DNA from: Aquabacterium sp. | GTDB lineage: Bacteria > Pseudomonadota > Gammaproteobacteria > Burkholderiales > Burkholderiaceae_C | Length of the DNA: 64,000 nt | Direction of reading: 5' to 3' | Assembly: GCA_030654395.1 (NCBI GenBank) | Contig: JAURXM010000132.1 | Coordinates: forward strand, 124,001-188,000 | Shown: piece after piece, positions 26,966 through 35,242 of the stretch | Position numbering within the stretch: position 1 is the stretch's first letter | Layout of the letters: each line of letters starts with the position of its first letter | Position numbers and translations under genes: made by a program | The notes under the pieces: generated by a model | What the model saw: the letters and a program-made list of their open reading frames with translations, nothing else | What the model was told of the DNA's origin: nothing | Databases searched by the model: none

Positions 26966-27190
26966 TTGGTGCTCGCACTGGAGTTCATTCGGTGCGGTTA
27001 AACGGGAAGCAGGAGGGTCTGCGTGTCACGCTTTGTGCGATGACGCCAGCCCGACCTGCGCTGCCCCCGCAACGGTCGGCGGTCGAGTTAAAAGGGGTCA
27101 CCCTGACAACTCACTTGTGCTCTTAGCCACTGGGTCTTCAAGCCTGGGAAGGTTTCACAAGTTGCACCGCCTAGCCCGGATACCGGCCAA
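26966..27190 (+). promoter_or_regulatory. Cobalamin riboswitch
   Basis: The leader carries the conserved cobalamin aptamer blocks in order: GGTGCGGTTAAACGGGAAGC (26991-27010), GCTGCCCCCGCAACGGT (27060-27076), AGCCACTGGG (27125-27134) and the B12-box segment GCCCGGATACCGGCC (27174-27188). It lies 93 bases before btuB, the first of 13 B12 uptake and synthesis genes, and should switch the operon off when adenosylcobalamin is plentiful. The ends are approximate. Confidence 0.95.
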
Positions 27191-27191
27191 C

Positions 27192-27225
27192 ATGGGGTGG
27201 GGTCGTGCTTGTGAGCGCGCCCCAT
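27192..27225 (+). promoter_or_regulatory. Possible expression-platform hairpin of the riboswitch
   Basis: ATGGGG (27192-27197) and CCCCAT (27220-27225) can pair just after the aptamer. No T-run follows, so it is not a classical terminator; control could be at translation of btuB. Confidence 0.35.
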
Positions 27226-27282
27226 CAGTTCGCTCGTAGCCTGCGGGGACGCTGGTTGGGGCTCTTGTCCTGTTGATTCATC

Positions 27283-29163
27283 ATGTATTTTTTGAACTCG
27301 GTGCGCCATGCACCAGGGTTGCGCTCGGCTTTGGCTTGGGCGTGTGGGGTGGCTTTGTCTGTGGGCCAAACGGCTTGGGCGGATGAGGATGTGGTTGAGC
27401 CCCTTGTGGTCACCGCCACGCGAACGCCTCAAGCGCTGAGCAAGGTGCTGGCCAACGTCAGCATCGTCGACAGGGTCACCATCGAGCGGCATGCGGGCGC
27501 GGCTGTGGCTGATGTGCTGTTGGGCTTGCCGGGCATCGAGGTATCTCGTGCAGGCGGCCCTGCTGCCACCACGCAAGTTTTTCTGAGGGGGGCTGACAAA
27601 CGGCACACTTTGGTCTTGATCGATGGCGTGCCGTTTGATTCTCAATCAACGGGCGGCGCATCTTGGGAGGCCTTGCCCTTGCAGATGGTCGACCACATTG
27701 AAGTATTGCGCGGGCCTGCCAGCGCGGTATATGGCTCAGATGCGGTGGCCGGTGTGATCCAGATATTCACACGCAAGGGCGTGGGCGCACCTCAGATGAG
27801 CGTGGCCGTCGGGGTGGGTGATCTGGGTCTGTTTGATACACAGTTCAGTGTCATGGGCTCGCAAAGTGTGTTTGACTACGCCGTGTCTGTGGGAGGCACG
27901 CGTTATGACGGGTTCAATGCCCGAACGAACACGACGCCTGGCACACGTGCAGCTGACCGTGATGGCCATGCGGCCAACAACTACCAAGCGCAAATGGGCT
28001 GGCAAATCGATGCACAACATCAACTGCGCTTTGGCACCATCTACCAACATATCAACGGCCAGTACGACGCGGCTAGCAGTTCGTCCAAGGATGATCAGGC
28101 CATCAAGGACATGAGCAGCAGCCATTTGACCTGGACGGCGCAGTGGCTGCCCAACTGGCTCAGCACGACGACCCTCGGACAGTCGCTGGATGCTTATGAG
28201 ACGCGCCCCTCAGCGTACAAAACGCATACCCGCGTGCAGACGGCCAGTTGGGTCAACCAGATCACACAAGGCGAGCACACCTTCCGGTCCACACTGGAGC
28301 GTCGGGGGGGCTGTTTGATCAACAGCACCTTGCCTTTGTCTGGCACGCCCGGCGTAGGCTCACGTTTTGATGCGGGTTTGGGTTTGGGCTACGAGTGGCA
28401 CCATGATGCCCTGAGCATGGCAGTCAGTGCCCGCGAGGATCATGACAGCGAATATGGCGAGCATGTCACTGGCTCGCTCGCTGGTGGCCTGGCCTTGAGC
28501 CGCCAGTGGCGTGTGCGCGCCTCATGGGGGACCGCCTACAAAACCCCGACGCTTTACCAGCGCTTCAGTGATTCGGGGAACCCCACTTTGAAGGCCGAGG
28601 CCTCTCGGCAAGGTGAGGTGGGCCTGCAGTTCCATGATCAAAGCCGTGAGTTTGGTTTGACCGTGTACGATAACCATGTTGCTGATTTGATCAGCTACGC
28701 TGCGCCTGGCATCTGCCCCTCAAGCGCTGGCTGCTACCGCAATACAGCCACGGCCGAGCTCAAAGGCCTGACCTTGCAGGGTGCGGTCACGGTGAGTGGT
28801 GTTCGGGCCTCGGGCAGCGTGGACATCGACACGCCCAAAGACCTGGATTCCGGGCGCATACTGTCCCGACGTGCACGGCGCCATGCCAGTGCCCGCTTGT
28901 CCACGGATGGCTTGGGCTGGTTGTGGGGCGTGCAGGCACAGGCTTACAGCAAACGCCTTGAGTACCAGTCGGCCACGGGCCCGATGACGCCGCTCAGTGC
29001 TTATGTTTTGTGGGGCGTGGACGCCAGCAAGGACATCGATGCCAGTTGGAAGGTGATGCTCAGACTCGATAACGCGACGGACGTGCGCTACCAAACGGCC
29101 AACAACTATGCGTCTGCACCCCGGTCTGTGTTTGTGAGCGTGCGCTGGACGCCTAAGCTGTGA
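27283..29163 (+). CDS. btuB: TonB-dependent vitamin B12 receptor BtuB
   Basis: A 626-residue outer-membrane receptor for cobalamin uptake. A signal peptide ends near TAWADED, directly followed by a TonB box-like segment EPLVVTATRTPQ. The plug domain has LLGLPGIEVSRAGGP, VFLRGADKRHTLVLIDGVPF and IEVLRGPASAVYGSDAVAGVIQIFTRK. The beta-barrel ends in a terminal aromatic-type strand (APRSVFVSVRWTPKL). The length is that of BtuB. Its position as first gene after a cobalamin riboswitch and before cob and btu genes settles the substrate. The protein depends on a TonB-ExbBD system encoded elsewhere. Confidence 0.95.
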   Translation: MYFLNSVRHAPGLRSALAWACGVALSVGQTAWADEDVVEPLVVTATRTPQALSKVLANVSIVDRVTIERHAGAAVADVLLGLPGIEVSRAGGPAATTQVFLRGADKRHTLVLIDGVPFDSQSTGGASWEALPLQMVDHIEVLRGPASAVYGSDAVAGVIQIFTRKGVGAPQMSVAVGVGDLGLFDTQFSVMGSQSVFDYAVSVGGTRYDGFNARTNTTPGTRAADRDGHAANNYQAQMGWQIDAQHQLRFGTIYQHINGQYDAASSSSKDDQAIKDMSSSHLTWTAQWLPNWLSTTTLGQSLDAYETRPSAYKTHTRVQTASWVNQITQGEHTFRSTLERRGGCLINSTLPLSGTPGVGSRFDAGLGLGYEWHHDALSMAVSAREDHDSEYGEHVTGSLAGGLALSRQWRVRASWGTAYKTPTLYQRFSDSGNPTLKAEASRQGEVGLQFHDQSREFGLTVYDNHVADLISYAAPGICPSSAGCYRNTATAELKGLTLQGAVTVSGVRASGSVDIDTPKDLDSGRILSRRARRHASARLSTDGLGWLWGVQAQAYSKRLEYQSATGPMTPLSAYVLWGVDASKDIDASWKVMLRLDNATDVRYQTANNYASAPRSVFVSVRWTPKL

Positions 29164-29168
29164 CGAGC

Positions 29169-29717
29169 ATGACGCACATATCACATCACCTCATCGTTGG
29201 CGGTCAGCGCAGCGGCAAATCGCGCCATGCTGAACAATTGGCACGGTCGTGGCTGGCGGCATCAGATCAACACAACGTGACTGTGGTCGCTACTGCTGTG
29301 GCTTGGGACGATGAAATGCGCGCGCGCATTGCCAAGCACCAGACGGATCGGCCGATCGGCATGTTGACCTTAGAGGCGCCCCTGCATTTGACGCGCGCTT
29401 TGTGTGATCAGGCGCAAGCAGGGCGTTTGTTGCTGGTTGATTGTTTGACTTTGTGGTTGACCAACTGGTTGATGCCCGCCCATGGACAGCCTGATTGGCC
29501 AGCGTGGCGCCTTGAGCGTGAGGCGCTGCTGAGTGCCTTGACGACACTGCCTTCGCCGGTGGTGTTCGTGTCCAATGAAGTAGGCTGGGGTGTGATCCCG
29601 ATGTTGTCTGAAGTCAGGGCATTTGTAGATGAGTTGGGCTGGCTTAATCAGGCCGTGGCTGAACGCTGTGGGCAGCTCACTTTGATGGTGGCTGGGCAAC
29701 CTTGGACGCGACCATGA
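29169..29717 (+). CDS. cobU: Adenosylcobinamide kinase/adenosylcobinamide-phosphate guanylyltransferase
   Basis: A 182-residue bifunctional enzyme (CobU/CobP) that phosphorylates adenosylcobinamide and then attaches GMP, before the nucleotide loop is joined. The P-loop is LIVGGQRSGKSRHAEQLA, followed by ATAVAWDDEMRARIAKHQ and LLVDCLTLWLTNWL, as in the family. The GTG at 29160 overlaps the btuB stop by four bases and would add three residues; ATG 29169 is the alternative I list. Either way it is tightly coupled to btuB. The end overlaps btuF by ATGA. Confidence 0.92.
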   Translation: MTHISHHLIVGGQRSGKSRHAEQLARSWLAASDQHNVTVVATAVAWDDEMRARIAKHQTDRPIGMLTLEAPLHLTRALCDQAQAGRLLLVDCLTLWLTNWLMPAHGQPDWPAWRLEREALLSALTTLPSPVVFVSNEVGWGVIPMLSEVRAFVDELGWLNQAVAERCGQLTLMVAGQPWTRP

Positions 29718-30649
29718 ATTCGATCAAATGGGTGATGCATGCTGTCATCGCGGGCTTGCTGTTCATGTGGGCCTTGTTGACGCATGCCGCAGCGAACGCG
29801 CCTGTGCCTGTGCCTGTGCCTGCGCCGATTGCGGTGGCGGTGACCGATGACCGTGGTGTGGTGGTGACGCTGCCTGCGCCGCCACAGCGCATCGTCACCT
29901 TGCTGCCCTCTTTAACAGAGACGGTTTGTGAGTTGGGCGCTTGTGCACGCATCGTGGGTACGGATCGTTATTCGAACTACCCGGCCGCTGTGCGCAGCGT
30001 GATCAAGACAGGCGGTCTAGATGACGCCAATATCGAGGTGATCTTGGCGCTCAAGCCCGATGTCGTTTTGTTGGCCGTGTCATCGCGTGTGATTGATCGG
30101 CTTGAAGCGCTGGGTTTGAAGGTGGTCGCGCTGGAGCCCAAGACCTACGAGGATGTGCGCCGCGTGGCTGGCAAGGTCGCCCAGGCCTTAGGTGTGCAGC
30201 CACAGGGCGAACGTTTATGGCAGCGCATGGAGGCCCAACTCAGCGAGGCGGCCCGCAGCGTCCCATTGGCAGCGAAGGGCCTGCGGGTCTACTACGAAGT
30301 GGACAGTGCACCGTACGCGGCGGGCGAATCGTCTTTCATTGGGCAGACCTTGACACGCTTGGGCGTGGTCAACATCGTGCCTGCCAAGCTGGGCCCTTTT
30401 CCTAAGCTCAACCCAGAGTACGTGGTGCGTGCCGATCCACAGGTCATCATGGTGTCGGCCAAAAGCGCGGGCAGTTTGCAGGGCAGGCCGGGTTGGGCTC
30501 GCATCAGTGCAGTCAAGGCGGGTCACGTTTGCGCCTTCACGCCTGATCAGGGGGACGTGCTGTCTCGTCCGGGCCCGCGCATGGGTGAAGCCGCCCAAAT
30601 CATGGCCACGTGTTTGCGTGACGCCGTTAGCCTAGGAGCGCCACATTGA
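29714..30649 (+). CDS. btuF: Cobalamin ABC transporter substrate-binding protein BtuF
   Basis: A 311-residue periplasmic B12-binding protein. The signal peptide (WVMHAVIAGLLFMWALLTHAAA) is followed by a Pro-Val linker, then the helical-backbone binding fold: RIVTLLPSLTETVCELG, VGTDRYSNYPAAV, LKPDVVLLAVSSRVIDRLEALG, and a C-terminal lobe with PFPKLNPEYVVRADPQVIMV. It delivers cobalamin to BtuCD. ATG 29714 overlaps the cobU stop by four bases; an upstream TTG adds four residues. The linker is encoded by a hexanucleotide repeat (29801-29824). Confidence 0.9.
   Translation: MNSIKWVMHAVIAGLLFMWALLTHAAANAPVPVPVPAPIAVAVTDDRGVVVTLPAPPQRIVTLLPSLTETVCELGACARIVGTDRYSNYPAAVRSVIKTGGLDDANIEVILALKPDVVLLAVSSRVIDRLEALGLKVVALEPKTYEDVRRVAGKVAQALGVQPQGERLWQRMEAQLSEAARSVPLAAKGLRVYYEVDSAPYAAGESSFIGQTLTRLGVVNIVPAKLGPFPKLNPEYVVRADPQVIMVSAKSAGSLQGRPGWARISAVKAGHVCAFTPDQGDVLSRPGPRMGEAAQIMATCLRDAVSLGAPH
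29801..29824 (+). repeat. Hexanucleotide tandem repeat in btuF
   Basis: Three perfect copies of CCTGTG and a fourth copy differing at one base (CCTGCG), encoding the Pro-Val linker after the signal peptide. Slippage here would change linker length by two residues without a frameshift. Confidence 0.8.
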
Positions 30650-31629
30650 AAACAGCAGGTTGGTTGGGTGCATTGGTCACTCTCTCATTGGGTTTGATGC
30701 TGCTGGGCGTGGCGGTAGGCAGCACGGGCTGGTCGCCGCCATGGTCAGCACACGATGACCCTTTGGCGTGGCAGATTGTTTGGGATGTGCGTGCGCCGCG
30801 TTGTTTGGGTGCTTGGCTGGCTGGGGCCCTATTGGGCTTGGCGGGTGCCGTGGCGCAGGGCTTGTTTCGCAACGCTTTGGCTGACCCGTATTTGCTGGGT
30901 AGCTCGTCTGGTGCAGCCTTGGGCGTGGCAGCTTTCTTGGCTGTCGTTGGCGTGAGCCCTGCATCCACACTGTGGTTTGTTCGCTTGGGGCTCACAGGCG
31001 CAGCCTTTGCGGGTGCTGTCTTGGCTGTGATGTTGACTTTGGTGTTGGCCCGAGGTGTCGAGCACACGCTGCGCTTGCTGTTGGCGGGTGTAGTGGTCGG
31101 TGTGGTGCTGGGTGCCTTGAGTGCCCTGACCATGTTGATGGTGCCCGACATCATGCGGGCGATGCAGGCCTTCATGCTGGGGACAACGGGCTTCATGGGT
31201 TGGGGCAGTGTGATGATGTTGTGGCCGACCCTGTTGGTGACCTTGACCCTCTCGTGGGCCAGCAGCCGGGCTTTGGATGCACTCAGCCTAGGCGATGCGG
31301 CTGCGGTCAGTCTGGGCGTTCGCTTGGGTCTGGTAAGGGCGGCATTGGTGGGTGCCTTGGCTTTGGCCACAGGGACGGCCGTGGCTCAAACCGGCCTGAT
31401 CTCGTTTGTGGGCTTGGTTGCACCGCACCTGGTGCGCAGCCGTGTTCAGACCACACACGGGCCTTTGTTGCTGCTGTCCGCGCTCACAGGTGGTTTGCTG
31501 CTGCTGTCTGCTGACATCTTGGCGCGCTGGGTATGGGCCCCGCAAGAGCTGCCAGTTGGTGTCTTGACCGCCGTGTTAGGTGGTGGCTATTTGCTGTGGC
31601 GCATGCGCCGCATGGGCGGTGTGCAATGA
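30646..31629 (+). CDS. btuC: Cobalamin ABC transporter permease BtuC
   Basis: A 327-residue FecCD-family permease with about ten membrane helices. Family motifs include VRAPRCLGAWLAGALLGLAGAV, FRNALADPYLLGSSSGAALG and GLISFVGLVAPHLVR, the last being the coupling region to the ATPase. It uses a TTG start that overlaps the btuF stop (TTGA) and has a strong ribosome site AGGAG seven bases upstream (30634-30638), which decides the start. It forms the inner-membrane B12 importer with BtuD and BtuF. Confidence 0.92.
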   Translation: MKTAGWLGALVTLSLGLMLLGVAVGSTGWSPPWSAHDDPLAWQIVWDVRAPRCLGAWLAGALLGLAGAVAQGLFRNALADPYLLGSSSGAALGVAAFLAVVGVSPASTLWFVRLGLTGAAFAGAVLAVMLTLVLARGVEHTLRLLLAGVVVGVVLGALSALTMLMVPDIMRAMQAFMLGTTGFMGWGSVMMLWPTLLVTLTLSWASSRALDALSLGDAAAVSLGVRLGLVRAALVGALALATGTAVAQTGLISFVGLVAPHLVRSRVQTTHGPLLLLSALTGGLLLLSADILARWVWAPQELPVGVLTAVLGGGYLLWRMRRMGGVQ

Positions 31630-32393
31630 GCATCTTGCACGCGGACATCGAGTCCGTATACCTGTCAGATCAGCGCATTTTGGGGCGCATGCTGGTGGCC
31701 GTGCCGCAAGGTAAATGGACGGCGATTGTCGGCCCCAATGGCGCAGGCAAGTCCACCTTGTTGCGCACCTTGGCTGGTCTGCAGCCGTGCACAGGGCAGG
31801 TCAGTTTGCAAGGCCGTGCTTTGCGTGACTGGCCCGCCAAAGCGCGCGCACGCACCTTGGCATGGTTGGGTCAAGCCGAGGGCGGGGCCGATGACCTGCG
31901 TGCAGGCGATGTCGTCATGCTGGGGCGTTTGCCGCATCAAGCATGGTTGGCGCCTCCCAGTGCGGCTGACCACCTTGCTGTCGAGCAAGCGATGGCCCAG
32001 ACCCAGTGTTGGCTCTGGCGTCACCGCTTGATGGGGCAGCTGTCCGGTGGGGAGCGCCAGCGTGTGCTGCTGGCCCGTGCGCTGGCGGTGCAGGCGCGTG
32101 TCGTGATGATGGATGAGCCCTTGGCCCACCTTGATCCGCCGCATCAGGCGGACTGGCTGGACATGGTGCGCGCACTGCGCCATGACGGCGTCACCGTGCT
32201 GAGCGTCTTGCATGAGCTGAACATGGCCTTGCAAGCCGATGAGCTGATCATCATGAACCACGGACAGGTCCTGCATCAAGGCCCTGCGGACGATCCTGCG
32301 ACGCAAACCGCGCTGGTAGACGTGTTTGATCAACGTGTGCAACTGCATCAAGTCGGGACGCAATGGGTGGCTTTACCCTGCGCCAAGAAATGA
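31626..32393 (+). CDS. btuD: Cobalamin ABC transporter ATPase BtuD
   Basis: A 255-residue ABC ATPase of the iron-siderophore/B12 class. Walker A is VGPNGAGKSTLL, the signature LSGGERQRVLLARAL, Walker B VVMMDEPLAHLD, and the switch histidine is in LSVLHELNMA. The ATG overlaps the btuC stop by four bases. Energises uptake through BtuC. Weaker upstream in-frame starts back to 31533 would lie inside btuC and are not needed for the fold. Confidence 0.92.
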   Translation: MSILHADIESVYLSDQRILGRMLVAVPQGKWTAIVGPNGAGKSTLLRTLAGLQPCTGQVSLQGRALRDWPAKARARTLAWLGQAEGGADDLRAGDVVMLGRLPHQAWLAPPSAADHLAVEQAMAQTQCWLWRHRLMGQLSGGERQRVLLARALAVQARVVMMDEPLAHLDPPHQADWLDMVRALRHDGVTVLSVLHELNMALQADELIIMNHGQVLHQGPADDPATQTALVDVFDQRVQLHQVGTQWVALPCAKK

Positions 32394-32412
32394 CCATGTT
32401 AAATGACCATGT
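32388..32412 (+). repeat. 12-base direct repeat at the start of cobB
   Basis: AAATGACCATGT occurs at 32388-32399 and again at 32401-32412, one base apart. The first copy contains the btuD stop and the cobB ATG (32390) plus a second in-frame ATG (32396); the second copy is read in another frame. It looks like a small tandem duplication. Confidence 0.75.
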
Positions 32413-33715
32413 AAGCGACGCCATTGATTGCCCTGCCATGCTGGTGAGTGCACCCGCATCAGGCCAAGGCAAAACCACAGCCACGGCCGCTCTGGCACGC
32501 TGGCATCGCCAGCAGGGACGCCGGGTGCGCGTCTTCAAGACGGGCCCTGATTTTTTGGATCCGACTATCTTGTCGCAAGCCAGCGGTCAGCCTGTCTACC
32601 AACTTGATTTGTGGATGGGCGGGGAGGCCCATTGTCGTGAGTTGCTTTGGCAGGCGGCCCAGCAATCAGACCTGATCCTGATTGAAGGCGTGATGGGTCT
32701 GTATGACGGCATGAGCTCCAGCGCCGATTTGGCCATGCGCTTGGGCCTGCCCGTGATGGCCGTCATTGATGGCTCGGCCATGGCGCAAACATTTGGGGCC
32801 ATCGCCTGTGGTTTGGCGCATTACCGGCCCGGCTTGCAGCTGGCAGGCGTACTGGCCAACCGTGTCGGCAGCGAAGCGCATGCCTTGATGCTGAAAGAGA
32901 GCTTGCCTGACGGTTTGCGTTGGTTTGGTGCTTTGCCTCGCGACGAAGACATCGCCTTGCCTTCTCGGCATCTGGGCTTGGTGCAGGCGCAAGAGATCAT
33001 TGATATCGACACAAGGCTTGATCGGGCTGCGCAGGCGCTGGGGCGCTTACAGCCAGATATGCCTGGCGCTGTGCGTTTTTCGAGGCCCGATTTGCCGATT
33101 GATCAGCGCATCACCTCGACACCTTTGTTGGGCGTGACCATTGCAGTGGCCAAGGATGCGGCATTCGCTTTCATCTACCCGGCCAACATCGACACTTTGC
33201 GGGCTTTGGGCGCCGACGTGGTTTATTTCTCGCCCTTGACCGATGCCGCACTGCCTGTGGCCGACGCCTTGTATTTGCCGGGCGGCTACCCAGAGCTTCA
33301 TGCTAGTCAATTGGCGGACAACGTGTCCATGCGCCAAGCCATCGCCCATCACCATGCCTGCGGTAAACCCATCGTGGCTGAGTGTGGCGGCATGCTGGCC
33401 TTGCTGGATGGTTTAACCAGCAAAGAGGGACAACGCACCGCCACTTGGGGCCTGTTGTCTGGTGAGGCTCACATGCAAACCCGCTTTGTTAATTTGGGTA
33501 TGCAAAGCGCCGTGCTGCCCGAAGGCGAACTGCGTGGTCACACCTTTCACCACGCCAAAATGGCGTCTGACTTGACACCCATGACGCAAACGCAGTCGCA
33601 GCGTTTTAACGGCCAGACTGAATCTGTTTACCGCGTGGGCAGGCTTCACGCATCGTTCTTGCACCTGTACTTCCCATCCAACCCGGCGGCTGTGGCTGCC
33701 TTGTTTCACCCCTGA
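32390..33715 (+). CDS. cobB: Cobyrinate/hydrogenobyrinate a,c-diamide synthase
   Basis: A 441-residue glutamine-dependent amidase (CobB/CbiA) that amidates the a and c side chains of the corrin. The N-terminal ATP-binding domain has SAPASGQGKTTATAAL, KTGPDFLDPTIL and IEGVMGLYDG. The C-terminal class I glutaminase domain has LYLPGGYPELHASQL, the nucleophile in AECGGMLALLDG, and GHTFHHAK. ATG 32390 overlaps the btuD stop. It is the earliest corrin-pathway enzyme in this operon; upstream ring-forming enzymes are not in the window. CbiA and CobB cannot be told apart by eye, so the substrate may be cobyrinate or hydrogenobyrinate. Confidence 0.9.
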   Translation: MTMLNDHVSDAIDCPAMLVSAPASGQGKTTATAALARWHRQQGRRVRVFKTGPDFLDPTILSQASGQPVYQLDLWMGGEAHCRELLWQAAQQSDLILIEGVMGLYDGMSSSADLAMRLGLPVMAVIDGSAMAQTFGAIACGLAHYRPGLQLAGVLANRVGSEAHALMLKESLPDGLRWFGALPRDEDIALPSRHLGLVQAQEIIDIDTRLDRAAQALGRLQPDMPGAVRFSRPDLPIDQRITSTPLLGVTIAVAKDAAFAFIYPANIDTLRALGADVVYFSPLTDAALPVADALYLPGGYPELHASQLADNVSMRQAIAHHHACGKPIVAECGGMLALLDGLTSKEGQRTATWGLLSGEAHMQTRFVNLGMQSAVLPEGELRGHTFHHAKMASDLTPMTQTQSQRFNGQTESVYRVGRLHASFLHLYFPSNPAAVAALFHP

Positions 33716-33726
33716 AAGCATTTGTC

Positions 33727-34296
33727 ATGGAAATCGAAAAACCACCAGTTGACCGTCAAGTTGAGAAGCCAGAGGGCGAGCGTCGGGGTTTGATACTCGT
33801 CAATACAGGCGATGGCAAAGGCAAAAGCACCGCTGCTTTTGGCTTGGCATTGCGGGCCCATGGGCGAGGCAAAGCCGTCAAGATTTACCAGTTCATGAAG
33901 GTCCCATCGGCCCGCTTTGGCGAGCACCGCGTGTTCGAGCAGTTGGGCGTCCCCATTGAGGGTCTGGGTGACGGCTTCAGCTGGAAGAGCAAGGACTTGG
34001 ATCACTCTGCGCAGTTGGCCCGTGACGGTTGGGCACGCGCCGCTGAAACCATTTCGGCCGGTGATCATTTCATGGTCGTGCTCGATGAGATCACCTACCC
34101 GCTGCGCTATGGCTGGCTGGACCTCCATTTGGTGCTCGATGTATTGCGCCAGCGCCCCAGCCATGTCAATGTGATTTTGACTGGCCGTGGTGCACCCCAA
34201 GAGCTGGTGGACTTGGCTGACACGGTGACCGAGATGACACTGATCAAGCACCACTACAACGCCGGTGTGCCAGCGCAACGCGGCATCGAGGACTGA
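33727..34296 (+). CDS. cobO: Cob(I)yrinic acid a,c-diamide adenosyltransferase
   Basis: A 189-residue CobA/CobO/BtuR-type adenosyltransferase that transfers the 5'-deoxyadenosyl group from ATP to cobalt(I). The modified P-loop is LVNTGDGKGKSTAAFGLALR, followed by VKIYQFMK and the Walker B-like MVVLDEITYPLRYGW. The N-terminal 20 residues are polar and Glu/Lys-rich. It starts 11 bases after cobB and ends 7 bases before cbiB, all in the same operon. Confidence 0.95.
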   Translation: MEIEKPPVDRQVEKPEGERRGLILVNTGDGKGKSTAAFGLALRAHGRGKAVKIYQFMKVPSARFGEHRVFEQLGVPIEGLGDGFSWKSKDLDHSAQLARDGWARAAETISAGDHFMVVLDEITYPLRYGWLDLHLVLDVLRQRPSHVNVILTGRGAPQELVDLADTVTEMTLIKHHYNAGVPAQRGIED

Positions 34297-34303
34297 GCGC
34301 AGC

Positions 34304-35242
34304 ATGTCATCGAGGTGGGTGGGCCCTTTGGCGATGGCGGTAGCGATGGGTGTGGATCGCCGTTGGGGTGAGCCGCCTGTATGGGCGCACCCTGTCGTGG
34401 CCATGGGGCGCTATCTGGGTTCAGTGGGCCCGATGTTGACGAAGTGGCCTGCGGCTGCCGCACTGTTGGGTGGGGTGGTGGGTTGGTTGCTGGGCGCCTG
34501 CGCGGTCGGTGCTGCGGCGCATGGGCTGGCGCATGGTTTGCCATTGGTTTTGAACGGTGGATCGACGCTGGTGAGCGATGTGGTGCTTGGCGTCGTGCTG
34601 GGCCTGCTACTCAAACCTTTGCTGGCATGGCGCATGCTGCGTGATGAGGTCGCAGCCATTGAATGCGCCTTGACCCGATCAGTCGATGAAGGGCGCACAA
34701 GCCTGCAGCGTTTGGTGAGCCGCGATGTGCAGCAGCTTGATGAGACCGCCGTCAGAGAGAGCGCCATCGAGTCTCTGGCTGAGAACCTCAACGACTCTGT
34801 GGTGGCGCCCTTGTTTTGGTTTGCAGTCGGTGGCTTGGGTGCGGCTGCCGTTTATCGCTTTGCCAACACAGCCGATGCCATGTGGGGTTATCGGGGGCGC
34901 TATGAGTGGGCAGGCAAGTGGGCCGCCAAAGCCGATGATGTCTTGTCGTGGTTGCCCGCTAGGTTGACGGCCTTGTTGCTGTGCTTGGCTGCGGGTCGCT
35001 GGCCTGGTTGGACACCGCTGCGGGCGCAGGCCCGTATCACGCCATCGCCCAATGGGGGGTGGCCCATGGGCGCCATGGCCTTGTTGTTGGGTGTGCGTTT
35101 GAGCAAGCCCGGTGTGTACGTTTTGAATGAGCGTGGCCGTTTGGTTGACGCATCAGATAGCGCGGTGGCCTTGAGGTGGTCGGGGCGTGCTGCATGGTTG
35201 GCGTCACTTGCGGCCAGTTGTTGGATGGCCGCCTCACCATGA
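34304..35242 (+). CDS. cbiB: Adenosylcobinamide-phosphate synthase
   Basis: A 312-residue membrane protein (CbiB in Salmonella naming, CobD in Pseudomonas naming) that joins the aminopropanol or its phosphate to adenosylcobyric acid. The start region DRRWGEPPVWAHPVVAMGR is typical, as are ESAIESLAENLNDSVVAPLFWF and RFANTADAMWGYRG. Several membrane helices are evident. ATG 34304 is chosen over the frame extension to 34265, which runs back into cobO. Its stop overlaps the next start by ATGA. Confidence 0.92.
   Translation: MSSRWVGPLAMAVAMGVDRRWGEPPVWAHPVVAMGRYLGSVGPMLTKWPAAAALLGGVVGWLLGACAVGAAAHGLAHGLPLVLNGGSTLVSDVVLGVVLGLLLKPLLAWRMLRDEVAAIECALTRSVDEGRTSLQRLVSRDVQQLDETAVRESAIESLAENLNDSVVAPLFWFAVGGLGAAAVYRFANTADAMWGYRGRYEWAGKWAAKADDVLSWLPARLTALLLCLAAGRWPGWTPLRAQARITPSPNGGWPMGAMALLLGVRLSKPGVYVLNERGRLVDASDSAVALRWSGRAAWLASLAASCWMAASP

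Noticed and set aside
27190..27282. Intrinsic terminator as riboswitch expression platform
   Set aside because: A stem is possible (27192-27225), but no T-run follows it on the plus strand.
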